A stretch of DNA of 64,000 nucleotides from Sphingomonas paucimobilis NBRC 13935 (GCF_000739895.2 NZ_BBJS01000004.1:1-64000); one strand, 5' to 3'; counted from the stretch's first letter, positions 36,180 through 45,806 are shown. The notes: generated by a model not told the origin, from the letters alone. Numbers and translations are program-made.

Positions 36180-36237
36180 CCCTCCGCGTTTCCACGCGAA
36201 CCAAAGGAATCTTCGCGGCTTAGCGGCTTCGCGTGAA
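36180..36237 (-). repeat. Intergenic repeat GTTCACGCGAAGCCGCTAAG, right copy
   Basis: This is the inverted counterpart of 35868-35927, most similar over the last 30 bases (CTTCGCGGCTTAGCGGCTTC and following). It ends one base before the hisF stop codon. Confidence 0.8.
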
Positions 36238-36238
36238 C

Positions 36239-37000
36239 TCAATGCGCCCGAACCGGCACTCCCGCCGCCGCGAGGGCCCGATGTGCATCCGCGATCGACG
36301 CGTCGCCGAAGTGGAAGATCGACGCCGCCAGCACCGCCGAGGCATGGCCGTCACGCACCCCCGCCACCAGATCGTCCAGCCCGCCGACGCCGCCCGACGC
36401 CACCACCGGCACGCTGGTCCGGTCGGCGATGGTGCGGATCAGCTCCAGGTCATAGCCGCCGCGCGTGCCGTCCCGGTCCATCGAGGTGACCAGCAATTCG
36501 CCTGCGCCCAGTTCGGCCAGCCGCAGTGCATGCTCGACCGCATCGATCCCGGTCGCGCGCCGTCCGCCATGGGTGAACACCTCCCAGCCATCGGCCGCCC
36601 GCCGCGCATCGACGCTGGCGACACAGCACTGGCTACCGAATCGCTCGGCGATGTCGGAGACGACTTCGGGGCGGCTGACCGCGGCGGAGTTGACCGCGAC
36701 CTTGTCGGCGCCCGCCAGCAGCAGCGCGCGCGCATCCTCTGCCGTGCGCACGCCGCCGCCGACGGTCAGCGGCATGAAGCACACCGCCGCCGTCCGCCGC
36801 ACCACGTCCAGGATGGTCCCGCGCGCCTCATGGCTGGCGGTGATGTCGAGGAAGCAGAGCTCGTCCGCGCCCGCCGCATCATAGGCACGCGCCTGTTCGA
36901 CCGGATCGCCCGCATCGATCAGGTCAACGAAGTTGACGCCCTTGACCACCCGGCCATTGGCGACGTCCAGACAGGGGATGACGCGTGCGCGGACCGTCAT
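36239..37000 (-). CDS. hisF: Imidazole glycerol phosphate synthase, cyclase subunit
   Basis: HisF is the (beta/alpha)8 cyclase that, with HisH, makes imidazole glycerol phosphate and AICAR. The 253-residue product has the N-terminal [17 protein letters not shown] with the catalytic Asp, [20 protein letters not shown], and the second Asp in [18 protein letters not shown]. Its ATG overlaps the hisA stop by two bases. Confidence 0.97.
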   Translation of the reverse strand: MTVRARVIPCLDVANGRVVKGVNFVDLIDAGDPVEQARAYDAAGADELCFLDITASHEARGTILDVVRRTAAVCFMPLTVGGGVRTAEDARALLLAGADKVAVNSAAVSRPEVVSDIAERFGSQCCVASVDARRAADGWEVFTHGGRRATGIDAVEHALRLAELGAGELLVTSMDRDGTRGGYDLELIRTIADRTSVPVVASGGVGGLDDLVAGVRDGHASAVLAASIFHFGDASIADAHRALAAAGVPVRAH

Positions 37001-37731
37001 GCGGCGGCCGCCACTGACAGCGCCGCCGCCAGATCGAGCCGCCCGTCATAGAGCGCGCGGCCGGTGATGACGCCCTCCACCCCATCCTGATGATGCAACG
37101 CCAGCATGTGGATATCGCCGATCCCGGCAACGCCACCGCTGGCGATGACCGGGATGCGCACCGCGCGGGCGAGATCGACGGTCGCGGGCACGTTGCAGCC
37201 CTTGAGCAATCCGTCGCGGCCCACATCGGTGAACAGCAGCGCCGCCACGCCCGCATCCTCGAACCGGCGGGCAAGGTCCTCGACAGACACGTCCGACACG
37301 TCGGCCCAGCCACGCGTCGCGACCATGCCGTCCTTCGCATCGACCGCGACGACAATGCCGCCCGGATAGGCCTTGGCCATGTCGCGCACGAAGTCGGGAT
37401 TCTCCAGCGCCGCCGTGCCGATCACCACGCGCGACACGCCCAGGTCGAACCAACGCTCGACATTCTCTGCTTTCCGGATGCCGCCACCCAGCTGGACATG
37501 GCCGGGAAAGGCTTTGACGATCGCCTGTACGGCCTCGCCATTGACCGATTCGCCCGCAAAGGCGCCGTCGAGGTCGACGACGTGCAAGTGTTGCGCGCCC
37601 GCCTCGGCGAAAAGCATCGCCTGATGGGTGGGATCGTCGCCATAGACGGTGGCGCGGTCCATATCGCCCTCGGCCAGGCGGACGACCTGGCCGCCCTTCA
37701 GATCGATGGCGGGGAAGACGATCAAGCTCAC
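36997..37731 (-). CDS. hisA: Phosphoribosylformimino-AICAR-P isomerase
   Basis: HisA catalyses the ProFAR isomerisation in histidine synthesis. The 244-residue product starts at GTG 37731, whose bases overlap the hisH stop as GTGA; another GTG nine bases upstream is possible. It shows [18 protein letters not shown] with the catalytic Asp, [14 protein letters not shown] and [16 protein letters not shown] with the second Asp. It is coupled to both neighbours. Confidence 0.96.
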   Translation of the reverse strand: MSLIVFPAIDLKGGQVVRLAEGDMDRATVYGDDPTHQAMLFAEAGAQHLHVVDLDGAFAGESVNGEAVQAIVKAFPGHVQLGGGIRKAENVERWFDLGVSRVVIGTAALENPDFVRDMAKAYPGGIVVAVDAKDGMVATRGWADVSDVSVEDLARRFEDAGVAALLFTDVGRDGLLKGCNVPATVDLARAVRIPVIASGGVAGIGDIHMLALHHQDGVEGVITGRALYDGRLDLAAALSVAAAA

Positions 37732-38333
37732 GGATGCCACTCCAGGAAACGGGTCAGAAGCGAGAGGCCGTAGCGCTGGCTCTTCTCGGGGTGAAACTGG
37801 ACGCCGACCACCGTGTCGCGGCCGATCGCGGCGGTGACGGGGCCATCATGGTCGGTGGTCGCCAGCACATGCGCGCCGGTAAAGGCATAGCTGTGCAGGA
37901 AATAGGCCTCGCCCGGCACGATCAGCGGATGCTCGCCCACGGGCTGGACGTCATTCCAGCCCATATGCGGGACCTTTGCCGTGGGATCGGTGGGCGTGAG
38001 ACGCGCGACTCGACCGGGAATCCAGCCGAGCCCGCGATGCTCGCCCATCTCCTCGCCGGTGTCGGCGAGCAACTGCATCCCGACGCAAATGCCCAAGAAG
38101 GGGCGGGCGCGGGTGAGGGCGGCATCGCGCAGCGCTTCTTCCAGCCCATCCACGGCGCGCAGATTCGCCGCGCACGCCCCGAACGCGCCGACGCCCGGCA
38201 GGACGATGCGGTCGACCTTGGCGATCACGTCCGGGTCGGCGGTGATGACGACGTCGCTCGCCCCCGCCGCACGCAGCGCATTGTCGACCGAATGGAGATT
38301 GCCCGATTCGATGTCGATCAGCGCCAGCGTCAC
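37728..38333 (-). CDS. hisH: Imidazole glycerol phosphate synthase, glutaminase subunit
   Basis: HisH supplies ammonia to HisF. From GTG 38333, overlapping the hisB stop as GTGA, the product has 201 residues. The class I amidotransferase triad is visible: C83 in [11 protein letters not shown]181 and E183 in [10 protein letters not shown]. HisH is separated from hisF by hisA, the usual hisH-hisA-hisF order. Confidence 0.97.
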   Translation of the reverse strand: MTLALIDIESGNLHSVDNALRAAGASDVVITADPDVIAKVDRIVLPGVGAFGACAANLRAVDGLEEALRDAALTRARPFLGICVGMQLLADTGEEMGEHRGLGWIPGRVARLTPTDPTAKVPHMGWNDVQPVGEHPLIVPGEAYFLHSYAFTGAHVLATTDHDGPVTAAIGRDTVVGVQFHPEKSQRYGLSLLTRFLEWHP

Positions 38334-38917
38334 AGCATGCCCTTGGTCGAGGGGATGGCGTCGGCCTTGCGCGGGTCGATCTCCACCGCCATCCGCAGCG
38401 CACGGGCCAAGCCCTTGAAGATGCTCTCGGCGATGTGATGATTGTTGTGGCCGTGCAGCAGCTCGACATGGAGCGTGATGCCCGCCTCCTGCGCGAAGCT
38501 GTGGAACCAGTGCTCGATCATCTCGGTCTGGAGCGTGCCGAGCATGGGATTGGTGAACGGCACCTTCCACACCAGCCAGGGGCGGCCCGAAATGTCGAGC
38601 GCGGTGCGGGTCAGCACCTCGTCCATCGGCGAAAGCGCCTCGCCGTAGCGATAGATGCCGCGCTTGTCGCCCAGCGCCTTGGCAAAGGCCTGTCCGATCG
38701 CCAACGCGCTGTCCTCGGTGGTGTGGTGGCCGTCGATATGCAGGTCGCCCTCGACCTTGACCGACAGATCGATCAGCGAATGCCGCGACAGCTGGTCGAG
38801 CATGTGATCGAGAAAGCCGATGCCGGTGGCGTTCTGATAGACGCCGGTGCCGTCGAGATTGACGGTGACGTCGATGACGGTTTCCGCAGTGGCGCGGTGG
38901 ACGGTGGCGGTGCGCAT
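38330..38917 (-). CDS. hisB: Imidazoleglycerol-phosphate dehydratase
   Basis: The 195-residue product starts at ATG 38917, preceded by GGGAGG. It is the monofunctional dehydratase form, without the phosphatase domain of E. coli HisB. Manganese-binding motifs [22 protein letters not shown] and [18 protein letters not shown] are present. It is the first gene of the leftward hisB-H-A-F run and diverges from sspB. Confidence 0.97.
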   Translation of the reverse strand: MRTATVHRATAETVIDVTVNLDGTGVYQNATGIGFLDHMLDQLSRHSLIDLSVKVEGDLHIDGHHTTEDSALAIGQAFAKALGDKRGIYRYGEALSPMDEVLTRTALDISGRPWLVWKVPFTNPMLGTLQTEMIEHWFHSFAQEAGITLHVELLHGHNNHHIAESIFKGLARALRMAVEIDPRKADAIPSTKGML

Positions 38918-38989
38918 GGCCCCTCCCTTAAACACCTATCCGTCCCATGCAATCTTGACCCGCGATCAAAGGCCGCTAGTCCAAGGGAC

Positions 38990-39475
38990 ATGACCGAAGG
39001 ATTGCCCGACAGCCTCATCCCCTATGACGACATCGTGCAGGAGGCCCTGCGCGCCGTGGTGGGGCGTGTGCTCGGCCCGGTGGCGGAGACGGGACACTTG
39101 CCCGGCACCCACCATTTCTACATCACCTTCAAGACCCAGGCGCCCGGCGTGGACATTCCGCAGCGTCTGATCGAGCGATTCCCGGACGAGATGACCATCG
39201 TCCTGCAAAATCGCTTCTGGGACCTGACGGTGGACGAGAATCGCTTCTCGGTTGGGCTCAGCTTCAACCAGGTGCCGTCGAAGCTGGTCATCCCCTATTC
39301 GGCGATCACCCGCTTCCATGATCCCGAAGTGCAGTTCGAACTGGGCTTCCATGTGGCGGACGATCCCCAGGGCGATCCCGATCCGCATGATTCGGCCGAG
39401 AATGACGAACCGGTCGCCAAGCCGGTCGAAGACGGCAGCAACGTCGTCGCCGTGGATTTCAAGCGGAAGAAGTAA
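38990..39475 (+). CDS. sspB: SspB family ClpXP adaptor
   Basis: Alphaproteobacterial SspB delivers ssrA-tagged proteins to ClpXP. From ATG 38990 the product has 161 residues with the SspB core TGHLPGTHHFYITFKTQAPG, RFPDEMTIVLQNRFWDLTVD and PYSAITRFHDPEVQFELGF, then an acidic linker and a basic C-terminal tail (VVAVDFKRKK) that may be the ClpX-binding segment. The frame is open far upstream opposite hisB, which is not coding. Confidence 0.9.
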   Translation: MTEGLPDSLIPYDDIVQEALRAVVGRVLGPVAETGHLPGTHHFYITFKTQAPGVDIPQRLIERFPDEMTIVLQNRFWDLTVDENRFSVGLSFNQVPSKLVIPYSAITRFHDPEVQFELGFHVADDPQGDPDPHDSAENDEPVAKPVEDGSNVVAVDFKRKK

Positions 39476-39567
39476 TTTCGCGCGAGGGCGCGGCGGTGTC
39501 CGGCACTGGCCGCGACGTCCTGCCCCCCCACCGCCGTTGGGGTAGGGTCGGAGATACCGCAAAGCGA

Positions 39568-39600
39568 ACCCCCTCCGCGCCTCCGCGAACCAAAATTTTC
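39568..39600 (-). repeat. Partial copy of the GTTCACGCGAAG-type repeat
   Basis: CCCCTCCGCGCCTCCGCGAA and the following bases match the purine-rich end of the repeats at 35868-35927 and 36180-36237. The gap 39476-39801 between sspB and fumC holds no gene; it contains this fragment and the element at 39604-39727. Confidence 0.6.
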
Positions 39601-39603
39601 GAC

Positions 39604-39727
39604 TTCCCCGGCGTAGGCCGGGGCCAAGTCTCTAATAGGCATAGGGCGCGCCTTGCGGTTGCGTGGGAGGCAAACGCCAAACGCTATTGAGAGCGGGCAG
39701 CGACTGGACCCCGGCCTTCGCCGGGGT
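39604..39727. repeat. MITE-like inverted repeat (CCCCGGC type)
   Basis: Each end is a small hairpin (CCCCGGCGTAGGCCGGGG at the left, CCCCGGCCTTCGCCGGGG at the right) and the inner flanks CTCTAATAG and CTATTGAGAG are imperfectly complementary. The 124-base element lies upstream of fumC and encodes nothing. Confidence 0.65.
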
Positions 39728-39801
39728 GGGGCCTTTGTTTAGTGGGATCAGCAGGGCTAGATTGAAGGAACCCATCCCCTATCCGGTGAGTCCCTCTGCC
39801 C

Positions 39802-41193
39802 ATGACCCAGACCCGCACCGAAACCGATTCGATCGGCCCGATCGAAGTCCCCGCCGACGCCTATTGGGGCGCGCAGACCGAACGGAGTCTTGAGAATTTC
39901 CCCTTCGGCGCGCGCGAGCAGATGCCGATCGGCATCGTCCATGCGCTCGCCATCGTTAAAAAGGCCGCGGCACGGATCAATCGCGGCCATGGCCTCGCGG
40001 GCGAAAAGGCCGATGCGATCGAATCGGCGGCGCAGGAGGTGATCGAGGGGCGGCATGACGACCAGTTCCCGCTGGTCATCTGGCAGACCGGCTCCGGCAC
40101 CCAGTCCAACATGAACGCCAATGAGGTGATCGCGGGCCGTGCCAACGAAATCCTGACCGGTACGCGTGGGGGAAAGTCGCCCGTTCACCCTAATGACGAC
40201 GTCAATCGCGGTCAGTCCTCCAACGATACCTTCCCGACTGCGCTCCATGTCGCTGCCGCTCTGGCGGTGACGAAGCAGCTTTTCCCCGCGCTCGACCGGC
40301 TTCACGCCGCGCTCGATGCCAAGGCCAAGGAATGGGATTCGATCGTCAAGATCGGCCGCACCCATTTGCAGGACGCGACCCCGCTGACTTTGGGCCAGGA
40401 ATTCTCCGGCTATGTCCAGCAACTCGCCAATGCCCGCGACCGGATCGAGGGGACGCTTCACCGCAACATCCTGCCGCTCGCGCAAGGGGGCACGGCGGTC
40501 GGCACCGGTCTGAACGCGCCGCATGGTTTTGCCGAGGCGATCGCAGCCGAGATCGCCGACGCGACCGGGCTCGACTTCGTCACCGCGCCCAACAAGTTCG
40601 AGGCGCTGGCGAGCAATGACGGGCTGGTCGATCTGCACGGCACGCTCAACGTGCTCGCGGTGGCGCTGACCAAGATCGCCAATGACATCCGCCTGCTCGG
40701 CTCCGGCCCGCGCTCTGGGCTGGGCGAACTGGAATTGCCCGCCAACGAGCCGGGCAGCTCGATCATGCCGGGCAAGGTCAACCCGACCCAGTGCGAGATG
40801 CTGACCATGGTCGCCGCCCAAGTGATCGGCAACAATGCCGCCGTGACCGTGGGGGGGCTTCAGGGGCATCTGGAACTGAACGTCTTCAAGCCACTAATTG
40901 GCGCGAACGTCCTACGATCGATCCATCTGCTGTCGGTCGGCATGGAGAGCTTCGCCGAGCGCACGGTCGAGGGGATGACGGTCAATCGCGATCGGATCGG
41001 CGAACTCCTCGACCGCTCGCTGATGCTGGTTACGGCGCTGGCGCCCGAGATCGGTTATGACAATGCCGCCAAGATCGCCAAGCATGCGCATGAGAAGGGG
41101 CAGACGCTGAAGGAAGCGGGGCTGGAACTGGGATTGGTCGATGAAGCGACCTTCGACCGGGTGGTGCGACCGGAGTTGATGCTCGGGCGGTGA
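39802..41193 (+). CDS. fumC: Class II fumarate hydratase
   Basis: FumC interconverts fumarate and malate in the TCA cycle without an iron-sulfur cluster. The 463-residue product shows the family motifs [15 protein letters not shown], the [11 protein letters not shown] segment and the signature [16 protein letters not shown]. Length is typical of the class II enzyme. It is followed by a repeat pair and the convergent TRIC gene. Confidence 0.97.
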   Translation: MTQTRTETDSIGPIEVPADAYWGAQTERSLENFPFGAREQMPIGIVHALAIVKKAAARINRGHGLAGEKADAIESAAQEVIEGRHDDQFPLVIWQTGSGTQSNMNANEVIAGRANEILTGTRGGKSPVHPNDDVNRGQSSNDTFPTALHVAAALAVTKQLFPALDRLHAALDAKAKEWDSIVKIGRTHLQDATPLTLGQEFSGYVQQLANARDRIEGTLHRNILPLAQGGTAVGTGLNAPHGFAEAIAAEIADATGLDFVTAPNKFEALASNDGLVDLHGTLNVLAVALTKIANDIRLLGSGPRSGLGELELPANEPGSSIMPGKVNPTQCEMLTMVAAQVIGNNAAVTVGGLQGHLELNVFKPLIGANVLRSIHLLSVGMESFAERTVEGMTVNRDRIGELLDRSLMLVTALAPEIGYDNAAKIAKHAHEKGQTLKEAGLELGLVDEATFDRVVRPELMLGR

Positions 41194-41204
41194 TGAGTCG
41201 GCGT

Positions 41205-41283
41205 GGCCTTCTACTTCGCTCAGGCTGAACGGAAGTAGGGAATACATACTCCAGCCCGTTCAGGCTGAGCGAAGTCGAAGGCC
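41205..41283. repeat. Inverted pair of CTTCGACTTCGCTCAG repeats (locus 7)
   Basis: Copy 41205-41232 reads forward with arms GCCT/AGGC and a core change (TTCTACTTCG). Copy 41256-41283 reads reverse, but its arms GGCT and AGGC do not pair fully, one of two such exceptions in the window. It lies between two convergent genes. Confidence 0.8.
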
Positions 41284-41293
41284 AAGGGAATCA

Positions 41294-41932
41294 CTACCGA
41301 TCCTCCCATTTCTCGGCGGGGTAGGCGGGCAGGGCGAGCCGATAGCGAATCGCCGCCCCGCGCAGGATGAACCCGGCCAGCGCGGCGATCGGGCCCGCCA
41401 TGGGCACCCCCAATTGCATCAGGATGACATAGCTGGTCGAGGCGAGCGCGGCGGCGGTGACGTAGAGTTCGGGCCGCATCAGGATCGATGGTTCGCCGGC
41501 GATCACGTCGCGGATGATGCCGCCGACACAGGCCGACACCACGCCCAGCATGGCGGCCGGGATGGGCGGGATACCATAGCCGCTCGCCTTCGCCGCGCCA
41601 TACACGGCATAGGCTGCCAGTCCCACCGCATCGAACCAGTCGAGCGCGCTGCCGCGCCACCAGCGCTCGGGCGTCGCCCAAACCGCGACGGCGGCGGCCA
41701 GACAGACGGCGGGGACCCGCGCGTCATGCACCCAGAAGACCGGCGCATCGATCAGCAAGTCGCGCAGTGTCCCGCCGCCGACCCCGGTGATGAGCGCGAA
41801 GAAGACCAGCGTCACCATGGTCTGGCGATGCTTGGCCGCCGCCAGCGCGCCCGAGACGGCAAACACCGCCAGACCGGCAAGGTCGAGCCACGGCATCGCG
41901 GCGGGCAGCATGGCGGTCGGTTCGGGAAGCAT
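41294..41932 (-). CDS. TRIC-type (UPF0126, YicG-like) membrane protein
   Basis: Bacterial homologues of trimeric intracellular cation channels are probably potassium channels. The 212-residue protein has about seven membrane helices in two repeated halves; each half carries the glycine motif, GVGGGTLRDLL and CVGGIIRDVI. The start is uncertain among Met1, Met8 and Met13. No partner gene is nearby. Confidence 0.88.
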   Translation of the reverse strand: MLPEPTAMLPAAMPWLDLAGLAVFAVSGALAAAKHRQTMVTLVFFALITGVGGGTLRDLLIDAPVFWVHDARVPAVCLAAAVAVWATPERWWRGSALDWFDAVGLAAYAVYGAAKASGYGIPPIPAAMLGVVSACVGGIIRDVIAGEPSILMRPELYVTAAALASTSYVILMQLGVPMAGPIAALAGFILRGAAIRYRLALPAYPAEKWEDR

Positions 41933-42080
41933 CGCCCCCTGCTCTTAGGGCGGGGATGATCCGGGGGAAAGGCCGGCGGAAGGATGCCCTGTCATGAACG
42001 GCACGTTATGTTTGGTTCATGCAACGGACATTAGGATGCGAACGTTACGGCATCAGATCATGTTCGAAAGGAAAATTGTC

Positions 42081-42389
42081 ATGCGGAAATTGATGCTCGC
42101 ACTGGGTTGCACCGCCATGGTCGTCCCGTCGCTGGTTCTGCCCGTCACCGCTGCCGATGCGCAGCGCCGGTACAAGTATCGCGAATGGCGCGACGATCGC
42201 GGCCGTGTCCGCTGCCGCAAGCCCGATGGCACGACCGGTCTGGTCGTCGGTGGCGTCGCGGGCGCTCTGCTAGGCCGCACCATCGATACGCGCGGCGACC
42301 GTACGCTGGGTACGCTGGGCGGTGCCGCCGTCGGCGCGCTGGCCGGTCGCGAAGTGGAGCGTGGCACCAGCAGCCGCCGCTGCCGCTGA
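42081..42389 (+). CDS. Exported glycine-zipper protein
   Basis: From ATG 42081 (AAAGGA upstream) the product has 102 residues: a signal peptide (1-27), a basic stretch, CRKPDGTTGLVVGGVAGAL, then GRTIDTRGDRTLGTLGGAAV and a terminal RRCR. The Cys-DGTTG-zipper-Cys pattern is shared with 42568-43131 and 46032-46409. Such glycine-zipper 2TM-like proteins lie in the envelope; function is unknown. Confidence 0.8.
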   Translation: MRKLMLALGCTAMVVPSLVLPVTAADAQRRYKYREWRDDRGRVRCRKPDGTTGLVVGGVAGALLGRTIDTRGDRTLGTLGGAAVGALAGREVERGTSSRRCR

Positions 42390-42413
42390 TCGCCTCTTCC
42401 CATACCCAAAAGC

Positions 42414-42447
42414 AAAAAGGGCGTCACCTTCGGGTGGCGCCCTTTTT
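42414..42447 (+). terminator. Rho-independent terminator
   Basis: A 15-bp stem (42414-42428 with 42433-42447, one wobble, loop TTCG) starts with AAAAA and ends with TTTTT. It ends the upstream glycine-zipper gene. Confidence 0.92.
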
Positions 42448-42567
42448 GCTACGATCTTCAATCACTTGCTCATGTCTCGTCGATGAATGGAAGGTAGTTT
42501 TCGGTTCACGAAACGACTTCCGCAAACAGGGCGTTCAACCCTCACCTCAGAAGACGGGAGTATAGTT

Positions 42568-43131
42568 ATGCGTATCGCTCTCTTATCGGCCACGATGGCC
42601 GCGATCACTTTTACCGCCATACCGGTCGCGGCGCAGAGCAATGGCCGGGAAGCGCGCCGCGAATATCGCGACGAAATCCGGGATGCTCGCCACGATTATC
42701 GCCGTGATGTCCGCAATGCCGATTCGCGGCGTGACGTTCGCGAGGCGCGCCGGGAATATCGCGACGAAGTGCGCGACGCGCGCAAGGACTATCGCCGCGA
42801 CATGCGCGACATTCGTTGGCGCAATTACGACTATAACCGGTTCGAGCCGGGCCAGCGCGGCTATTATGCCGAGCGCTATTACCGCGACGGCCGCTATTAT
42901 CAGCCCCGGAGCCTGGGGCGGAACGACCGCATCTATCGCGGCATGAACGGGCGCTACTATTGCCGTCGCAATGACGGGACCACCGGCTTGGTAGTCGGCG
43001 GTCTGGCCGGCGGCGCCCTGGGCAATGTGATTGCGGGCGGTGGTTCGCGTCTGCTCGGCACGCTGATCGGTGCGGGCGGCGGCGCGCTGCTGGGGCAGCA
43101 GATCGATCGCGGTCAGGTTCGCTGCCGCTAA
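42568..43131 (+). CDS. Exported glycine-zipper protein with Arg/Asp/Tyr repeats
   Basis: From ATG 42568 (GGGAG upstream) the product has 187 residues: signal peptide (1-22), two copies of a charged repeat (REARREYRDEIRDARHDYRR and REARREYRDEVRDARKDYRR), a Tyr-rich region, then CRRNDGTTGLVVGGLAGGA, a second zipper GTLIGAGGGALLGQQIDRG and terminal RCR. The repeat resembles RcnB-type proteins, but that link is weak. It is a likely paralogue of the gene just upstream. Confidence 0.8.
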   Translation: MRIALLSATMAAITFTAIPVAAQSNGREARREYRDEIRDARHDYRRDVRNADSRRDVREARREYRDEVRDARKDYRRDMRDIRWRNYDYNRFEPGQRGYYAERYYRDGRYYQPRSLGRNDRIYRGMNGRYYCRRNDGTTGLVVGGLAGGALGNVIAGGGSRLLGTLIGAGGGALLGQQIDRGQVRCR

Positions 43132-43153
43132 GCCCCTCTGCTCTGCGATCAGG

Positions 43154-43185
43154 ACGGCCCGGCACCTTCGCGTGCCGGGCCGTTT
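43154..43185 (+). terminator. Terminator between convergent genes
   Basis: A 12-bp perfect stem (43154-43165 with 43172-43183, loop CTTCGC) is followed by TTTC. It lies between the glycine-zipper gene and the convergent membrane protein gene. Confidence 0.8.
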
Positions 43186-43190
43186 CGCAT

Positions 43191-43412
43191 TCAGATCAGG
43201 CCACCACCCAGCATCAGGCGAAGGCCGAAGATCAGGATCAGGATGAGATTGAGGTTCCGACCGCTGTTGCGTGACGACAGGGAGCCGACGGCGGCACCGA
43301 CGATCGCGATCGGGATGACGAACCAATAGCCCCAGGCGAAGAAGGGCAGGAACGGCACGATGCCGAGCAAAAGCGCGACGACGCCGATGACGATCGAGAA
43401 AAGGTTCAGCAT
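43191..43412 (-). CDS. Small hydrophobic membrane protein of unknown function
   Basis: From ATG 43412 the product has 73 residues with two or three hydrophobic segments (IVIGVVALLLGIVPFLPFF, YWFVIPIAIVGAAVGSLS and LILILIFGLRLMLGG). An upstream TTG at 43448 would add 12 residues. Similar short proteins are common hypothetical annotations. No function is proposed. Confidence 0.65.
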   Translation of the reverse strand: MLNLFSIVIGVVALLLGIVPFLPFFAWGYWFVIPIAIVGAAVGSLSSRNSGRNLNLILILIFGLRLMLGGGLI

Positions 43413-43537
43413 GGCGCCCAAGATGGCGGCCGATCGCGCGATATACAAGCGTGCGACACCTCATCCCAGCGTGGGACGAAACGCGCTTGGGAAGGCCGCC
43501 ACCGTTAACGATCGCATCGGCGGTGCATGCTACAGCG

Positions 43538-44278
43538 ATGGACATGATGGCCAAGCCGCTGCGAATTCTGATTCCCCTGACTTGTCTGCTGCTGGCCGGC
43601 TGCGGCGGCCAGTCGGATGACGATGCGCAACTGAACGCGCTCGATAACGAACTGGCGGCGATGAATGACGGCCAGCCGGCGCAGGACCCGCAACTGGCCG
43701 AGGCGCTGGCGGGTCAGATCATGGTCGATCCGGGTCTGACCCAGACATCGAATGCCAATGCCGTGCGTCCGCCCAATCGGCCGGACAGCGACCAGGTGCC
43801 CGTCCTGCCGCCGCCGGGCGACCCGGTCGATCCCCGCACGCTGAAATCGGCGCCCAAGGCTTCGTCCGACTGTCCCGAATGCCGCGCCTCGGCCAAGGCC
43901 CTGACGCTCGGCGCTCTGGCGGGGCAACAGGCGGCCAATGCCCGGTGTCTGGCGGGGCTTCGCTATTCGGCCGGCTGGGCAGGACATTTGCCGGCCGCCT
44001 TCGCGGTCTATCCGGGCAGCCGGCTGAACGAGGCCGCCGGCAATGACGCCGGGGGATGCCATGTGCGGATCGTCAGCTTCCGCGCGGGCGGACCTGTCGA
44101 CAAGGTCATCGACTATTATTTCACCCGCGCCACCGCCGCCGGCTATGATGCGGACCATAAGCGCGATGGGGCGCAGCATGTGCTGGGCGGCACGCAGGGG
44201 GCGGCGGCCTATATCGTCTATGCCACCGCGCGGCGTGACGGCGGCACCGATGTCGACCTGATCGTCAAGGGCGGCTGA
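43538..44278 (+). CDS. Lipoprotein of unknown function
   Basis: From ATG 43538 (ATGs at 43544 and 43547 also fit) the product has 246 residues with a lipoprotein signal ending LLLAGC. The next 100 residues are Pro/Asp/Gln-rich and disordered. The C-terminal half has a globular domain with VYPGSRLNEAAGNDAGGCHV and KVIDYYFTRATAAGYDADH and four or five cysteines. No family was recognised; it is not obviously part of an operon. Confidence 0.7.
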   Translation: MDMMAKPLRILIPLTCLLLAGCGGQSDDDAQLNALDNELAAMNDGQPAQDPQLAEALAGQIMVDPGLTQTSNANAVRPPNRPDSDQVPVLPPPGDPVDPRTLKSAPKASSDCPECRASAKALTLGALAGQQAANARCLAGLRYSAGWAGHLPAAFAVYPGSRLNEAAGNDAGGCHVRIVSFRAGGPVDKVIDYYFTRATAAGYDADHKRDGAQHVLGGTQGAAAYIVYATARRDGGTDVDLIVKGG

Positions 44279-44340
44279 TCCCGGACGCCTTGCAAGCTTC
44301 CTTTGCTTGGAAAGCGGCCTTGCGCTAGGGGAGCGGAATC

Positions 44341-44715
44341 ATGTCACCGCTTCTTCTCGTGATGCTGGGCGGCGCATTGGGGTCGGGGGCCAGGCATCTG
44401 ACCGGGCGATTCATGCTCCACGCGCTTGGTCCAGGCTTTCCCTATGGCACGCTGACCGTCAACTGGGTCGGCGGGCTGCTGATGGGCTTGCTGGCCGGCA
44501 TCATGGCGCGCACCGGCGGTACGGAGGGGTGGCGACTGTTCATCGGCGTGGGGGTTTTGGGGGGCTTCACCACCTTTTCCTCCTTCTCGCTGGACACGAT
44601 CACGCTCATCGAACGCGGCCAGGTGACGGTCGCGCTCGGTTATATCGCCTTGTCGTTGCTGGGTTCGCTGGCCGCGCTTTGGGCCGGACTTTCGATTACA
44701 AGGATTTTCGCATGA
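44341..44715 (+). CDS. crcB: Fluoride channel CrcB (Fluc)
   Basis: CrcB exports fluoride. The 124-residue product has four membrane helices and the motifs GGALGSGARHLTGRF, PYGTLTVNWVGGLLMG and GGFTTFSSFSLDT, including the Asn and Phe residues of the pore. It overlaps rluC/D by four bases (ATGA). No fluoride riboswitch was seen in the 62 bases upstream. Confidence 0.95.
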   Translation: MSPLLLVMLGGALGSGARHLTGRFMLHALGPGFPYGTLTVNWVGGLLMGLLAGIMARTGGTEGWRLFIGVGVLGGFTTFSSFSLDTITLIERGQVTVALGYIALSLLGSLAALWAGLSITRIFA

Positions 44716-45803
44716 CGGACTTTGTCCGCCAATTCACGGTCGGTTACGACGATGACGGTATCCGGCTGGACCGCTGGTTCAAGCGGCATTTGCCCGACAC
44801 CAGCTTCACCACCGTGGCCAAATGGGCGCGTACCGGGCAGCTCCGCGTCGATGGCGCGCGCGCGACGCCGGGCGACCGCATCACGGCAGGCCAAGTGCTG
44901 CGCGTGCCCCCCGCCGAGCCCGCGCCCGCCGAAAGCGCCAAGCCGAGCCGTCCGCGCAACATCCTGTCCGAAGACGAGGCCGCGTTCGCCCGCGAGATGG
45001 TGATCCACAAGGACCGCGACGCGCTGGTCCTGAACAAGCCGCCGGGCCTGGCGACGCAAGGGGGGACCAAGACCACCACCCATGTCGACGGCCTGCTCGA
45101 CGCGTTGCAGTTCGAGGCGGAGGGGCGGCCCAAGCTGGTCCATCGGCTCGACAAGGATACGTCCGGCGCGCTCCTCGTCGCGCGCAACGCACGCTCGGCG
45201 GCGTTCTTCGCCAAGGCGTTTTCGGGGCGCACCGCCAAGAAGATCTACTGGGCGCTGGTCGTCGGCGTGCCGTCGATCGAGGACGGCACGATCGAACTGC
45301 CCATCGCCAAGCAGCCGGGTACCGGTGGCGAGAAGATGCATGTCGATGAGGAGAACGGCCAGGCCGCCCGCTCGCGCTACCGGGTGATCGAGCGTGCGGG
45401 CAATCGCTGTTGCTGGGTCGAGTTGCAGCCCTTTACGGGTCGCACCCATCAGTTGCGCGTGCATATGGCGGCGATCGGCCATCCGATCGTCGGCGACGGC
45501 AAATATGGCGGGGCAGCGGCCTTCCTCACCGGCGGGATCAGCCGCAAGATGCACCTGCACGCGCGCCGCATCCGCGTCGACCATCCCGATGGCGGTCGCA
45601 TTGACCAGACCGCCGAGTTGCCGAGCCACTTTGCCGAGTCGATGAACCAGCTCGGCTTCGACGAGATTCGCGGCGATGTGCTGCCGCAGGAAGAGGATCG
45701 CGGTCCGCCGCCCAAGGACGTGCTGAAACAGCGCGCCAAGGCGCATGCCAAGCAGTATCGCAAGGAACGCCGTGGCGAACGGCGGGGGCGCGGGGCGCGG
45801 TAG
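44712..45803 (+). CDS. RluC/RluD family 23S rRNA pseudouridine synthase
   Basis: From ATG 44712, overlapping the crcB stop, the product has 363 residues: an S4 domain (about 15-75), a PseudoU synthase domain with the catalytic Asp in LVHRLDKDTSGALLVARN, and GRTHQLRVHMAAIGHPIVGD. The C-terminal tail is rich in Arg and Lys (KQYRKERRGERRGRGAR). RluC is more likely than RluD given the neighbouring HAD phosphatase and ATP12 genes seen in relatives, but this is not certain. Confidence 0.9.
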   Translation: MTDFVRQFTVGYDDDGIRLDRWFKRHLPDTSFTTVAKWARTGQLRVDGARATPGDRITAGQVLRVPPAEPAPAESAKPSRPRNILSEDEAAFAREMVIHKDRDALVLNKPPGLATQGGTKTTTHVDGLLDALQFEAEGRPKLVHRLDKDTSGALLVARNARSAAFFAKAFSGRTAKKIYWALVVGVPSIEDGTIELPIAKQPGTGGEKMHVDEENGQAARSRYRVIERAGNRCCWVELQPFTGRTHQLRVHMAAIGHPIVGDGKYGGAAAFLTGGISRKMHLHARRIRVDHPDGGRIDQTAELPSHFAESMNQLGFDEIRGDVLPQEEDRGPPPKDVLKQRAKAHAKQYRKERRGERRGRGAR

Positions 45804-45806
45804 TTA

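Noticed and set aside
44279..44340. Fluoride riboswitch upstream of crcB
   Set aside because: The 62-base spacer shows no match to the conserved riboswitch core, and crcB has a short upstream region only.
44307..44711. Fusion of a crcB-region protein to the pseudouridine synthase
   Set aside because: The long frame upstream of 44712 is the out-of-frame shadow of crcB; the ATGA overlap gives the normal start.
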